From: Gemmatimonadota bacterium
GTDB taxonomy: Bacteria; Gemmatimonadota; Gemmatimonadetes; Gemmatimonadales; GWC2-71-9
Assembly (NCBI GenBank): GCA_003222205.1
Contig: QHVC01000107.1
Location: 1-38,728, forward strand
Direction of reading: 5' to 3'
Length of the DNA stretch: 38,728 nucleotides
Positions 29,584-38,214 of this stretch are shown here, one piece after another. How positions within the stretch are numbered: the first letter of the stretch is position 1; each line of letters begins with the position of its first letter. The notes under the pieces are model-generated. The model did no database searches. It was not told the DNA's origin and saw only the letters and a list, made by a program, of their open reading frames with translations. The translations under genes were made by a program, and so were the position numbers.

Positions 29584-30162
29584 ATGAACTGGAATCGCAT
29601 ACTGGTCCCGCGGTGGTTGCTGGGGCTCGCGCTGGCGGTCGCCGTGACCGCGGCCGTCCTGAGCTGTGCGGACCCGTCGCCGGTCGCGGTGGTTCCCCCG
29701 GCGCTCACCGCTCAAAGGGCCGCTGCCCACGGCCTGATCTCGTGTACCCCGCTCCCCTACGACTCGGTCACCAAGGTGATCGGGCCCGAGGGGGGATGGC
29801 TGGTCGCGAGCGGGCACGTGCTGTTGGTCGATTCGCTCGCCTTAAGCAGCCCGGTGAGCATCACGGCCGTGGCGGCGTCGGACACGCTGAACTTGGTGCG
29901 GTTCCAACCTGAGGGCCTGAGATTCAAGCCGGGGACCCACGGCATCGGCGCACTGGTCGCGACGAACCTCGACAACTGCAACGTACACCCCAATCAGGTG
30001 CTGCAGGTCGCCCACGTCTCCGACTCATTGAACATCCTCGACTTCCTGCCGTCGGTGACGGGGTCCGATTCGGTCGTCGTTACGAAGTACAAGACGTACC
30101 TGGGGTCTCTGTGGGTCGGCGGCCTGCTCCGCCACTTCTCGAACTACGCGGTAGCCTGGTGA
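29584..30162 (+). CDS. Array lipoprotein B (ZU5-like domain)
   Basis: Lipobox AVLSCADPSP; YDSVTKVIGPEGG; C-term RHFSNYAVAW. Confidence 0.78.
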   Translation: MNWNRILVPRWLLGLALAVAVTAAVLSCADPSPVAVVPPALTAQRAAAHGLISCTPLPYDSVTKVIGPEGGWLVASGHVLLVDSLALSSPVSITAVAASDTLNLVRFQPEGLRFKPGTHGIGALVATNLDNCNVHPNQVLQVAHVSDSLNILDFLPSVTGSDSVVVTKYKTYLGSLWVGGLLRHFSNYAVAW

Positions 30163-30173
30163 GGGCGCGGTCC

Positions 30174-30686
30174 ATGAACCTGAGGCATCTCTGGTACTCA
30201 GCACTGTTGGCCGCCGGGCTGCTCGGGTGTGACCAGCCCGGGCCCGCCGCTCCCGACGGGCCTGCTCGCAATCTCGATGCCAGCTGGAGCGACTCCTCGA
30301 CCGGTCTGGTGCCGTGCCGGCCGCTGGCGTACGACTCGGTCACCCAAACGGTGGGATTCTTCGGGGCGGTGCTGCGCGTGAGTCGGCACACGCTCATCAT
30401 TCCGCCGCTCGCACTGACGCACCCCGTCCAGATCACCGTCGTCGTTCCGTCGGACACAGTGAACGTGATCCGGTTCGAGCCGGAAGGGCTCGTCTTCAAC
30501 TATCCGGTCATGCTCACGATGAGCTACGCGAACTGCAATGCGAGCTCCTTCACCGACCTGCGGAAGATCGCGTACACCACCGACTCCCTGCAGATCCTCG
30601 AGTATGAGCCGTCGGCGGACGATGTCTTTGGCAAGAAAGTCACCGCGCGGCTGGCTCATTTCTCGCTCTATGCCGTGTCTTACTAA
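30174..30686 (+). CDS. Array lipoprotein C
   Basis: Lipobox GLLGCDQP; YDSVTQTVGFFG; C-term AHFSLYAVSY. Confidence 0.77.
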   Translation: MNLRHLWYSALLAAGLLGCDQPGPAAPDGPARNLDASWSDSSTGLVPCRPLAYDSVTQTVGFFGAVLRVSRHTLIIPPLALTHPVQITVVVPSDTVNVIRFEPEGLVFNYPVMLTMSYANCNASSFTDLRKIAYTTDSLQILEYEPSADDVFGKKVTARLAHFSLYAVSY

Positions 30687-30746
30687 ACACTCGTGCGCCC
30701 CGTTCCCCTGGTTCGAGCAGCGCTCGCGCGCAGCAGGAGGATCCTC

Positions 30747-31325
30747 GTGAAGTTCGCGCAGCACCTACGGTACTCGGTGTGGCTTGTCGCCGCGGTCGTC
30801 GCGGTTTCGAGCTGTGGAGATCGCACGGCGACCGGTCCCGCGATTCAGGCCTCCGCCAGCACGGCGGCGCAGGGTCCGGCGGCCGAGCGGGCCGTAAAGA
30901 ACGGCGGCAAGCGCACCGGGTTACTGCGGTGCGCCGCGGCGTCTGAGGATGATTCCGACGAGGAGTCCGAGGGCGAGCCCGAGAGCGAAGTGCTCGGTCC
31001 CGAAGGCGGGACGATCGGCGCGGGACCGGCCAGCCTGGTAGTCCCACGGGGTTCGCTCACGGATACGGTGACGATCACCGTGGAGGTCACTGGCGATACG
31101 GTGCGCGCCGTGCGGCTGCTGCCGCAGGGGCTCGTATTCCAGCAGCCCGCCTACCTCGTGTTGAGTTACGGCGACTGCAAAACCACCGGGAACAGTCCGA
31201 AACGCATCGCCTATACGAGCGACGCCTGGACGATCCTCGAGTACGAGCAGTCGTGGGATGATCCGCACAACAAGAAAGTTACCGGCGAGCTGAACCACTT
31301 CTCGAATTACGCTGTGGCCTGGTAG
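30747..31325 (+). CDS. Array lipoprotein D (ZU5-like domain)
   Basis: GTG start with AGGAGG upstream; lipobox AVSSCGD; SEVLGPEGGTIGAGPASLVVPRGSL; C-term NHFSNYAVAW. Confidence 0.77.
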   Translation: MKFAQHLRYSVWLVAAVVAVSSCGDRTATGPAIQASASTAAQGPAAERAVKNGGKRTGLLRCAAASEDDSDEESEGEPESEVLGPEGGTIGAGPASLVVPRGSLTDTVTITVEVTGDTVRAVRLLPQGLVFQQPAYLVLSYGDCKTTGNSPKRIAYTSDAWTILEYEQSWDDPHNKKVTGELNHFSNYAVAW

Positions 31326-31332
31326 GACACCC

Positions 31333-32034
31333 ATGGACTTGGAGACTGGCATGTCGATGCGCCCCCTTGCCCTGATCCCGCTCGCGCTCGCGCTCGTGCT
31401 GTTCGCGGCGGGATGCTCCGACGAGCGACATCCGACCGCCGTCGAGCCCCCGGGCCCGCATTTCCTCCGGTGGGCGGGGAACACCGCCCCGCTGTTCACG
31501 ACCGGCGATACCTCCTTGCCGGCCAGCGACGTCGGATTTCCCATGGCGTCCCTGTCCGATGGTGGGCTCAGCCTCGATCGCAACTCGGCGACCTTCTGGG
31601 CGGTGCGCGGCGAGCAGCGCTCCATCCAGATCAATTACCTGAGCTTCACCGGGGACACCAGCTCCCCGTTCCTGCGCCTGACGATCACCGATCCGGTCTA
31701 CGTGCCGGGTCGCGGCGACCTCGCGCCGGGTGATTCGGTCGAGATCACGGTGACGATCGATCCGTCCACCATCAAAGTGTCGCTCGATCCGACGGGCACG
31801 TTGTTCGGAGATCCGGCCCAGCTGCAGATCTCCTATGGCGGCGCCGACGGGGACCTGAACGGAGACGGTGTCGTAGACGCGACCGACGCCGCGATCGAGC
31901 AGCAGTTGCTGGGGTTGTGGTATTGCGAGGGAGAAGGATGCGCCTGGACCAAGATCCCGGCGACCCACTCTCTCGCGGACAAGGCGTTCACCGCGGCGTT
32001 GGCGCACTTCTCCCTCTACGCTGTGTCCTTTTAG
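31333..32034 (+). CDS. Array lipoprotein E with EF-hand/dockerin-like loop
   Basis: Lipobox FAAGCSD; DGDLNGDGVVDATDA; C-term AHFSLYAVSF. Confidence 0.76.
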   Translation: MDLETGMSMRPLALIPLALALVLFAAGCSDERHPTAVEPPGPHFLRWAGNTAPLFTTGDTSLPASDVGFPMASLSDGGLSLDRNSATFWAVRGEQRSIQINYLSFTGDTSSPFLRLTITDPVYVPGRGDLAPGDSVEITVTIDPSTIKVSLDPTGTLFGDPAQLQISYGGADGDLNGDGVVDATDAAIEQQLLGLWYCEGEGCAWTKIPATHSLADKAFTAALAHFSLYAVSF

Positions 32035-32042
32035 GGAGCGAC

Positions 32043-32207
32043 ATGCGTTTCTCGCTCCGGGTTTGCACGCCTAACGCCTCGATCGGAGGTGGGGCCGGTG
32101 GGATGGTAGGACGGGACGGTCCAGCCCGGCCGGCGCCATGGACGCATCCGAGCCCGGCGGTCGATCCCACCGTCCGGCATTGTTCGAACTACGCGGTGGC
32201 GTACTGA
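32043..32207 (+). pseudogene. Internally deleted relic of an array lipoprotein
   Basis: 54-codon ORF ending VRHCSNYAVAY*, in line with paralogs but lacking the central domain. Confidence 0.55.
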
Positions 32208-32245
32208 TGCCGCGCGGGATGGGGTCCTTCACGGAAGGAGTGGGA

Positions 32246-32896
32246 ATGACGTCTCGACATTGGTGGCTGCTGGCGATCCCGGTGGGGCTGGTCGTGGCCG
32301 CCTGCCGCGATGCGACCGCGCCGCTCTCCCCGCGCGACGAGGTCGGCCCGCAGACGAACTACGTGACCGGCCCGCCGGCGAATTACGCGGCGGATTGGTT
32401 CACGCCGTGCATCCTCCAGCAAGCGGCGGATGCGCCGCCGCTCGAGACTTACCAGGTCTCCGTCTGGGTCCGCCACGACCGGGAGACGAACGTCGCGGTC
32501 AACTACCAGTCCGGCGATCCCTACCTCAGCTTCCGCATTCCCCGCTTCGGCCTGATGTGGGCTCCCGACGGGTCGCGGTTCCAGGGGAGCGATTCGGTCC
32601 TGGTGACGCTGACCCTCGATCCCGTCAACCTCTCCGTGACCTTCCAGCCCTCCGGGCTGGTGTTCTCCACCGTGTTCGCGGCGCAGCTGGTCATGTACTA
32701 CGACCACGCGAATCCGGATCTGAACGGCGACGGCGTCGTGAATTGGACGGACGCGTTGTTGAAGCTGCGGCTGGGGATCTGGGGGACCAGTGAGAGATCG
32801 CCGCGATGGTTCAAGGTCGCGTCGAGGAACAACACGTCACAGCAGTTTGTAGCGGGCTACATCTACCACTTCTCGCTGTACGCGGTGTCGTATTAG
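32246..32896 (+). CDS. Array lipoprotein F with EF-hand/dockerin-like loop
   Basis: SD AAGGAG, lipobox VVAACRD; NPDLNGDGVVNWTDA; C-term YHFSLYAVSY. Confidence 0.77.
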   Translation: MTSRHWWLLAIPVGLVVAACRDATAPLSPRDEVGPQTNYVTGPPANYAADWFTPCILQQAADAPPLETYQVSVWVRHDRETNVAVNYQSGDPYLSFRIPRFGLMWAPDGSRFQGSDSVLVTLTLDPVNLSVTFQPSGLVFSTVFAAQLVMYYDHANPDLNGDGVVNWTDALLKLRLGIWGTSERSPRWFKVASRNNTSQQFVAGYIYHFSLYAVSY

Positions 32897-32945
32897 TGAA
32901 CGTGCGGACGCTGAGCACATTCCCGAGGGTTGGGGGAGACACACG

Positions 32946-35051
32946 ATGGACACGTCGTCACTCGTAATCGACAAAGCGCGGCAGCTCTCCGCCGCCGGCC
33001 ACCACGCCGAGGTCGTTGAGTACCTGGGCACACGGACGCAGGGGGAGCTCGAGCAGTCGGCGAGTCTCGCCTTGCTGTACGGGACCGCGCAGGCGCGGCT
33101 GGGGCGCCACGACGAAGGCCAGCGCTGGCTGGATCGGGCGTTGGACCAGGCGCACCAACGGGATGAGCAGGCCGTCAAACGGCACGCCCTGAACGCGCGG
33201 GGCGCGCTCGCCCTGATGAGCGGGCGCATCGACGAAGCCGCGGAATACTGCACGCGGGCCCTGATGGCCGCGAGCGGCGACGGCGACCTGGCCACGACGG
33301 CGCGCTGCTCGAACAACCTGGGGATCATCAGCAACCTGCGCGGGCGGCACGCGGAGGCGATCGGCTCCTGGGAGATCGCCGTGGCGGCCTTCGAGCGCGC
33401 CGGGCTGCCGCAGGGGGTGGCCGAGTGCCGCCACAACCTGGCGATTTCGTATCGCGAGCAGGGGGCGCTCGACCGCGCGCTGGCGGAGGCCGACCAGGCC
33501 GTCGCCCAGGCCGAGGCCGCCGGTGATCGCATGCTGTGGGCCATGACGCTGCGGGGGCGGGCGGAAATCCGCGTGGCGCGCGGCGAACTGGGGTTGGCGC
33601 AACGCGAGCTGGATCTGGTGCGCGAGATCCGCACCCGTGTGCCGAACCCCGTCCACGAAGCCGAGGATCTGCGGGTCGCGGCGTCGCTGCTGGCGGCCGA
33701 GGGTCAGCTGCTGGCAGCCGAGCGGGCGCTGCGCGAGGTGATCGGGCGGGCAGGGGCGCAGGTGGTGCCGCAGGTGGTGGCCGAAGCCCAGCGCGACCTG
33801 TGCCTGGTTCTGCGCCGCAGCGGCCGCAACGCGGACGCGCAGGCGGCGGCCCGCGCGGCCAGGGCCATCTTCGCCCAGCTCGGCGCCGAGCAGGAGATTC
33901 GCAAGCTCGCCAGCCTGGAGTGGGGCGACGAGTTCGCGGCCGAGCTGCGCGGCTCGCTGGCGCCACTGCACGCGGCGCAGGAATTGGCCGACGCGGGGCG
34001 CTACGCCGAGCTGCTCGCGTATCTGGGCGAGCGTCCGCAGACCGAGGTCGAGCAGTCGCCGATGCTGGCCCTGCTGAGCAGCATCGGGCACAGCCGGCTG
34101 GGCCGGCTGGACCTGGGCCAGCAGTGGTCGCAGGTGGCGCTGTCGCGGGCGCGCGTGCAGGGCGATCGCCGGCTGGAGCTGCGGGCGCTCAACGTCTGCG
34201 GCGCCATCGCGCTGGAGCGGGGCGGCATCAACGAGGCCACGTACTTCTTCACGCGGGCGCAGGAAGAGGCGATGCAGGACAACGACATGGCCACGCTCGG
34301 CAAGTGCGCCAACAACCTCGGCATCATCGCGAACATGCAGGGGGAGTACGGCCGGGCCGTGGGATCGTACACCCGGGCGATCGCGGCGTACCAGGCGGCC
34401 CGCTTCGAGGTGGGGATCGCCGAGGCGCAGCACAATCTCGCGATCGCATACCGCGAGCTGGGCAAGCTCGATGACGCGATGCAAACCGCCGACGCGGCGG
34501 TGCGCGAGGCGGAGCGGCTCGGCGACCCTCGGCTCCGGGCGCAGGCCTTGGCAGGACGGGCGGAGATCCGGGCCGTCCGCGGCGAGCCCGAGCTCGCCGT
34601 CCTGGAGGCGGAGGGCGCGCTCGCCATGCACCGGGACCTGCAGGACTTGGTCCTCGAGACGGAAGACATGCGCATCCTCGCCGTCGGACTGGGGATGACC
34701 GGCAAGGCCCAGGAGGCGACCGCGATGTTCCGCGAGGTGATCGACCGCGCGACCGAGCACGGGCGGCCCTTGCTCGTCGCCGTCGCCCAGCGCGATTTCG
34801 CGTATCTGCTGGCCCGCGAGGGCGATTTCGCGGGGGCGCGGCAGGCGGCGAACGCGGCGCGCGCGACGTTCCACCGGCTGGGGGCGAGAGTGGAGATCGA
34901 GAGACTGGATGCGTTGCTGGCGCATCCGGAGTTCGGGGCGCCCGACCTGGCCAGCTCGCGCTCGGAGACTCCGTCGCCGACCGAGGGTGCAGACGCAGGG
35001 CTTCCACCTCAGGGGATCCCGACTCCGAAGAGCGAGAGGCTTGATCGATGA
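32946..35051 (+). CDS. TPR repeat protein with two homologous halves
   Basis: Repeated motifs CSNNLGIISNLRGRHAEAIGSW / CANNLGIIANMQGEYGRAVGSY and CRHNLAISYREQGALDRAL / AQHNLAIAYRELGKLDDAM. Confidence 0.82.
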   Translation: MDTSSLVIDKARQLSAAGHHAEVVEYLGTRTQGELEQSASLALLYGTAQARLGRHDEGQRWLDRALDQAHQRDEQAVKRHALNARGALALMSGRIDEAAEYCTRALMAASGDGDLATTARCSNNLGIISNLRGRHAEAIGSWEIAVAAFERAGLPQGVAECRHNLAISYREQGALDRALAEADQAVAQAEAAGDRMLWAMTLRGRAEIRVARGELGLAQRELDLVREIRTRVPNPVHEAEDLRVAASLLAAEGQLLAAERALREVIGRAGAQVVPQVVAEAQRDLCLVLRRSGRNADAQAAARAARAIFAQLGAEQEIRKLASLEWGDEFAAELRGSLAPLHAAQELADAGRYAELLAYLGERPQTEVEQSPMLALLSSIGHSRLGRLDLGQQWSQVALSRARVQGDRRLELRALNVCGAIALERGGINEATYFFTRAQEEAMQDNDMATLGKCANNLGIIANMQGEYGRAVGSYTRAIAAYQAARFEVGIAEAQHNLAIAYRELGKLDDAMQTADAAVREAERLGDPRLRAQALAGRAEIRAVRGEPELAVLEAEGALAMHRDLQDLVLETEDMRILAVGLGMTGKAQEATAMFREVIDRATEHGRPLLVAVAQRDFAYLLAREGDFAGARQAANAARATFHRLGARVEIERLDALLAHPEFGAPDLASSRSETPSPTEGADAGLPPQGIPTPKSERLDR

Positions 35052-35073
35052 GGGAGGGCCAAGTGAGGTCCAA

Positions 35074-36720
35074 ATGACGGCCGCGCCGCTCGTCGCTTCC
35101 GCCCGGCCCCGCGGGCGTGCGCGCGCGGCGGCGTGTGCGGCGCGCCCCGCGGCGGACCTGCTCATCGACGCTCGCGCCCTGGAGCGCGCCGGGTGCATCG
35201 CTGAGGCGGTCGCGTCCTACGAGGCGTCGATCCGCGCGGCGGGAGGGGCGACGGCGGACCGGGCGGTGCTGGCGGAAGCGCTACGCCGCCTCGCCGTGGT
35301 CCGGCACCGCTGCAGCCGGTCGGCGGAAGCGCGGCGGCTGGCCCACCGCAGCTTCACCGTGGCGCGCCGGGCGGGCAGCGACGTGCTCGCCGCCGAAGCC
35401 CTGAATACGCTCGGGGGGATCGATCTCGAGGCCGGCCCGCTCGACCGCGCGCGCAGTCAGTTCCTGCGCGCCGTGCGGCTGGGGGGCTCGAGCCTCGAGT
35501 TGCGGGCCCGGGTCGAGCAGAACCTGGGGATCGTCGCCAACATCCAGGGCGACTTCGACGATGCGCTGGCCTGCTACACGCGCTCGCTCGAAGCGTACAA
35601 GCGTTGCGGCGACGAGCACGGGTGCGCGATCGCGTACCACAACCTCGGCATGGTGAGCGCGCAGCGGCGGCTCCTCGCCGACGCGGACCGCTACTTCACG
35701 AAGAGCTACGAGATCGCCGCCCGGACGGGCGACACGTACCTGGAAGGGCTGTGCCTCCTCAACTACGCCGACGTCTACTTCCAGCGCGAGCGCTACGAGG
35801 AGGCGCGCCAGAATGCGGAGGCGGCCCTGGCCCTGCTCGACCGCATCGGCGGCGACGTGGTCAAGGCGCAGGCGTACCGCATGCTCGGCATGGTCGCCCG
35901 GGAGACCGGCCACACGGGTCTCGCCGAGTCGCGGCTGCGCGCCGCGATGGCCCTGGCCGTGCGCGCGGGATCCGTGCTCAACGAAGCCGCCGCGTGCCGC
36001 GAGCTGGCCATCCTCTACCAGGCGCAGGGCCGCAATCAGGACGCGCTGGCGCTGCTGAACCAGGCGCACGCGCTGTTCACGCGGCTCGATGCGCGCGCCG
36101 ATCTGGTCAACGTCGACGCGAAGGTGGCCGAGCTCGAGGCCACCTACCTGGCCGTCGTCAGCGAGTGGGGGAAATCGATCGAGTCCACCGACACCTACAC
36201 CTTTGGGCACTGCGAGCGGGTCGCGAACCGTGCCGTCGCCGTGGCGCGGGCGCTGGGATTGGACGAGCGCGAGCAGACCACGATCCGGATCGGCGCCTAC
36301 CTCCACGATCTCGGCAAGGTGCGCATTCCACCGCACATCCTCAGCAAGCCCGGCCCACTGACGCCCGACGAATTCGCCGTGGTGCAGATGCACCCGACGT
36401 GGGGCATCGAGCTGCTGGCCGAGATCCAGTTTCCCTGGGAGATCCAGCCGATCATCCGCTGGCATCACGAGCGCTACGATGGGACGGGCTACCCCGACCA
36501 GCTGCGCGGCGACGCGATTCCGGTGGCCGCGCAGATCGTCGGCATCGTGGACGTGTACGACGCCTTGACCACCACCCGTCCCTATCATCCGGCGCTGGCC
36601 CCCGCGGAGGCGCTCGCGGAGATCGGACGCTGGCGGGACTGGTGGTCGGAGGCGGTGTACGAGGCGTTCCTTGCCTCGGTACCCTCGTTTCAGGTCGCCG
36701 CGCCGCAGCTCGTCGCCTAG
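35074..36720 (+). CDS. TPR domain fused to HD-GYP domain (cyclic-di-GMP phosphodiesterase-type)
   Basis: TPR N-terminus; DTYTFGHCERVANRAV, LHDLGKVRIP, HHERYDGTGYPDQLRGD, DVYDALTTTRPY. Confidence 0.87.
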   Translation: MTAAPLVASARPRGRARAAACAARPAADLLIDARALERAGCIAEAVASYEASIRAAGGATADRAVLAEALRRLAVVRHRCSRSAEARRLAHRSFTVARRAGSDVLAAEALNTLGGIDLEAGPLDRARSQFLRAVRLGGSSLELRARVEQNLGIVANIQGDFDDALACYTRSLEAYKRCGDEHGCAIAYHNLGMVSAQRRLLADADRYFTKSYEIAARTGDTYLEGLCLLNYADVYFQRERYEEARQNAEAALALLDRIGGDVVKAQAYRMLGMVARETGHTGLAESRLRAAMALAVRAGSVLNEAAACRELAILYQAQGRNQDALALLNQAHALFTRLDARADLVNVDAKVAELEATYLAVVSEWGKSIESTDTYTFGHCERVANRAVAVARALGLDEREQTTIRIGAYLHDLGKVRIPPHILSKPGPLTPDEFAVVQMHPTWGIELLAEIQFPWEIQPIIRWHHERYDGTGYPDQLRGDAIPVAAQIVGIVDVYDALTTTRPYHPALAPAEALAEIGRWRDWWSEAVYEAFLASVPSFQVAAPQLVA

Positions 36721-36740
36721 CGACCGCCCCTCCCCCGCGA

Positions 36741-37910
36741 CTAGAACGCGCCGATGTTGAAGGGCGCGCTTTCCGCGCCTGCCAGGCCCGGGGCGCTCAC
36801 CACCAGCGTATAGCCGTTTCCGAGCTGATCGATACTCAAGTCCGAAAACGTCGCGACGCCGTTGACCGCGACGACGGTCTTCGTGCCGGAGAGGGTACCG
36901 GGCAGGAGCAGGCCACCGTTGTGCCCGATCGCGATCGTGATCGCGCCGGTGAACCCCGTGAGCGGATTGCCCTGATCGTCCACCGCGGTGACCTGCACGG
37001 CGGGCCTGATGGTCAGGAATGGCAGCGTCGTCGTCGGCTGGACGGTGAACGCGAGGCGCGTCGTAGCGGGATTGAGCGCGACAACGGTGGCGAGCCATGT
37101 GCCGGGTGCGCCCGTCGAGTCGAAGAACCACGTCCACTGCGGATCGACCGCGCCCGTGGCGGCCTGCACCAGATACTCCGCGTCACCCTTCATCTGCGCG
37201 TCGTCCGCTTCGTTGACCGTGGCGAACCCCGCCGGCGTGGCGAGGCCCACCACGTGGTTCGACATCGTGACGCCGAACGCCAGCGCCCCCGTGTTGACCG
37301 GAATCGAACCGGGATCCGCGATCGTGGAGGAGGTCCCGGCGCCCGAGGCCGAGTGTCCGGGGCCCAGCGCCAGCGCGGTCGCCGAGCTCACGCCGCGCCA
37401 TGCCGAGAGGAGGACACCGCCCTCCGCGATGGAGTTCGAGAAGATGGCGTGCACGGCGAGGATCGAGTCGAAGCTCGTGCTGGTGTCGGGGAAGTTGCGT
37501 ACGTTCGTCGCCACATAGGTGGCCATGGAAATGCCGCCCAGGGTGACGTAATCGATCAGCGTGTAGGTGTTCCCGACCGGCGTCTGCGCGGCGTCGCTCA
37601 AATGGTCGGTCACGGTGGTGATGGTGTTGGTCGAGCCGACCCAGAAGAAGGTCGCGACAATGGCGTCGCCGACGTGCGGGTTTTGCGGGTCGAACCCCTT
37701 GCCGACGTGGGTACCGCCGTTGCCCCAGGGGATCGCGTCACCGAACACGCCGTTCTGCTGGTCGAGAGTGATCCCCGACCCGGTCGCGCTGGCCAGCGTG
37801 GGAGCGCGCACGGCGTGCGGTTGGGGACTGACGGCGTCCCGGCAGCTTGCGGCCAACAGCGAAAGAATGAAAAGCCGCGACAGCGACGCGGCGGTTGTTT
37901 TATGAAACAT
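36741..37910 (-). CDS. Lipoprotein with C-terminal Ig-like domain
   Basis: Lipobox LLAASCRD; RLAFTVQPTTT...PAVQVTAVDDQGNPLTGFTGAITIAI. Confidence 0.72.
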   Translation of the reverse strand: MFHKTTAASLSRLFILSLLAASCRDAVSPQPHAVRAPTLASATGSGITLDQQNGVFGDAIPWGNGGTHVGKGFDPQNPHVGDAIVATFFWVGSTNTITTVTDHLSDAAQTPVGNTYTLIDYVTLGGISMATYVATNVRNFPDTSTSFDSILAVHAIFSNSIAEGGVLLSAWRGVSSATALALGPGHSASGAGTSSTIADPGSIPVNTGALAFGVTMSNHVVGLATPAGFATVNEADDAQMKGDAEYLVQAATGAVDPQWTWFFDSTGAPGTWLATVVALNPATTRLAFTVQPTTTLPFLTIRPAVQVTAVDDQGNPLTGFTGAITIAIGHNGGLLLPGTLSGTKTVVAVNGVATFSDLSIDQLGNGYTLVVSAPGLAGAESAPFNIGAF

Positions 37911-38120
37911 GATCCGCTTCTTGTTGAGGGTGCGCCATACGTTACTCGCCTGCGATGTTGCGCAAGGCCCGGGCCAGGGTGTGGCCTGGGTCTGTGCTCC
38001 GGGTCGCGCCGCGGGTGCCCCAAAGCGCGGCATCGGCGCAACGTGGGGGTGAGATATGGTGCAGCGCGGAGTTTGGCCGGCGCGGCAACGCGGTTAAGTT
38101 TGAAACGGGCAGGTGTTTGC

Positions 38121-38193
38121 GGGGCGGTAGCTCAGCTGGGAGAGCACCTGGTTTGCAACCAGGGGGTCGTGGGTTCGAATCCCATCCGCTCCA
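38121..38193 (+). tRNA. tRNA-Ala(TGC)
   Basis: Full cloverleaf: GGGGCGG/CCGCTCC acceptor with G3-U70 wobble, anticodon stem CCTGG-TTTGCAA-CCAGG, T-loop GTGGGTTCGAATCCCAT. Confidence 0.96.
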
Positions 38194-38214
38194 TACCTCG
38201 TGGCTCGTCGGACC

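Noticed and set aside
32958-35198. 746-aa minus-strand ORF, longer than the TPR gene it opposes
   Set aside because: The + strand has clear TPR repeats, while this frame is a repetitive Arg/Gln/His-rich reflection of the same duplication.
35281-37137. 618-aa minus-strand ORF
   Set aside because: Antisense shadow of the TPR-HD-GYP gene; real minus-strand CDS here is 36741-37910 in another frame.
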